Below are positions 4,842 through 5,048 of a stretch of 5,048 bases of DNA, piece after piece (positions within the stretch are counted from its first letter, which is position 1; the number at the start of each line of letters is the position of its first letter). The translations under genes were made by a program, and so were the position numbers. The notes beneath the pieces were generated by a model that made no database searches, was not told where the DNA came from, and saw nothing but the letters and a program-made list of their open reading frames with translations. This DNA comes from Candidatus Uhrbacteria bacterium RIFOXYB12_FULL_58_10 (lineage in GTDB: Bacteria; Patescibacteriota; Patescibacteriia; UBA9934; GWF2-40-263), in the NCBI GenBank assembly GCA_943348955.1, contig CALQZE010000046.1:1-5048 (forward strand). Direction: 5' to 3'.

Positions 4842-4873
4842 CAAAAAAGCAATGCTTTTTAGGCATTGCTTTT
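4842..4873 (-). terminator. Intrinsic terminator overlapping the trmD stop codon
   Basis: On the minus strand, AAAAGCAATGC (4873-4863) pairs with GCATTGCTTTT (4855-4845) around a seven-base loop that contains the TAA stop. A run of six Ts ends the structure (4848-4843). The last codons of trmD form the left arm. Confidence 0.92.
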
Positions 4874-5048
4874 GTCTTCACTTTGTTTTTTTCTCCACGC
4901 TTCAATTTTTTTATGATCGCCAGACAACAGAACTTCCGGCACAATCCATTTTTTGTATTTCTCCGGTTTCGTATAGTGAGGATATTCGAGATAACCCTCT
5001 TCTGTATGTGACTCTTTATCAAGAGAAGCTTCTTGTCCAAGGACTCCA
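4859..5048 (-). CDS. trmD: tRNA (guanine-N1)-methyltransferase TrmD, C-terminal part (partial)
   Basis: The last 62 codons of trmD enter from the right edge; the start lies outside the window. TrmD methylates N1 of G37 next to the anticodon of tRNAs reading CNN codons, using S-adenosylmethionine, and so prevents +1 frameshifting. The visible segment carries hallmark C-terminal-domain stretches: GVLG at the window edge, [32 protein letters not shown] and then KKQS. The HYT and [15 protein letters not shown] patterns are characteristic of the family, so the assignment is strong. The tail after KKQS is only six residues (EDKSNA), shorter than in many bacteria. The gene ends directly in a terminator, so the rplS that commonly follows trmD is not co-transcribed here. 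Confidence 0.95.
   Translation of the reverse strand, partial: GVLGQEASLDKESHTEEGYLEYPHYTKPEKYKKWIVPEVLLSGDHKKIEAWRKKQSEDKSNA

Noticed and set aside
4727..5011. 94-codon plus-strand frame at the right end
   Set aside because: It overlaps, in antisense, the start and promoter of the exported-protein gene, the trmD terminator and the trmD C-terminus, all of which are better supported.
4816..5040. 74-codon minus-strand frame overlapping trmD
   Set aside because: It is in a different frame from the recognisable TrmD C-terminus and reads through the trmD terminator into the next promoter.
1..5048. CRISPR arrays, tRNA/rRNA genes, transposase genes or insertion-sequence ends
   Set aside because: No regularly spaced direct repeats, no tRNA-like cloverleaf and no transposase motifs were seen on either strand. 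The only notable repeat is the palindrome at 4031-4076.

Overview
The window reads like a compact bacterial genome, most plausibly a Patescibacteria/CPR lineage. That assignment is inference. It rests on short, mostly single-gene transcription units packed between intrinsic terminators, several uncharacterised small exported proteins, and the style of the TrmD C-terminus at the right edge. TGA is used as a stop (ends at 626 and 4011) and Trp is encoded by TGG, so the standard bacterial code applies and a TGA-recoding lineage is unlikely.

Layout, left to right. (1) A few codons of a possible upstream gene end at 39, followed by a 187-residue lipoprotein (63-626) and its terminator. (2) A promoter at 715-743 drives a 279-residue metallophosphoesterase (779-1618) with a strong terminator. 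(3) An extended -10 promoter at 1674-1682 drives a two-gene unit: a 56-residue helical protein (1695-1865) and, one base later, a 478-residue Fic-domain protein (1867-3303) with an unusual Fic motif. Its terminator contains the stop codon. (4) A promoter at 3381-3409 drives a purine-type phosphoribosyltransferase (3448-4011). (5) The convergent interval 4012-4125 holds two oppositely oriented terminators and a 46-bp near-perfect palindrome. (6) On the minus strand, a 208-residue exported, beta-rich protein (4126-4752) has its own promoter at 4791-4819. (7) At the right edge is the C-terminal part of TrmD (minus strand, 4859-5048) with a terminator overlapping its end.

The genes do not form one pathway. 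TrmD (tRNA m1G37 methylation) and the phosphoribosyltransferase (probable purine salvage) are housekeeping-like. The lipoprotein and the beta-rich protein are cell-envelope products. The metallophosphoesterase has no visible substrate partner. The best candidate for something undescribed is the small-protein/Fic pair. It is more AT-rich than its neighbours, probably translationally coupled, and its Fic motif keeps the catalytic His and acidic residue but lacks both of the usual phosphate-binding arginines.

Two window-wide patterns are visible directly. All four recognisable promoters carry a TGn extended -10, and four of the six complete or partial gene ends have the stop codon inside or touching the terminator hairpin.
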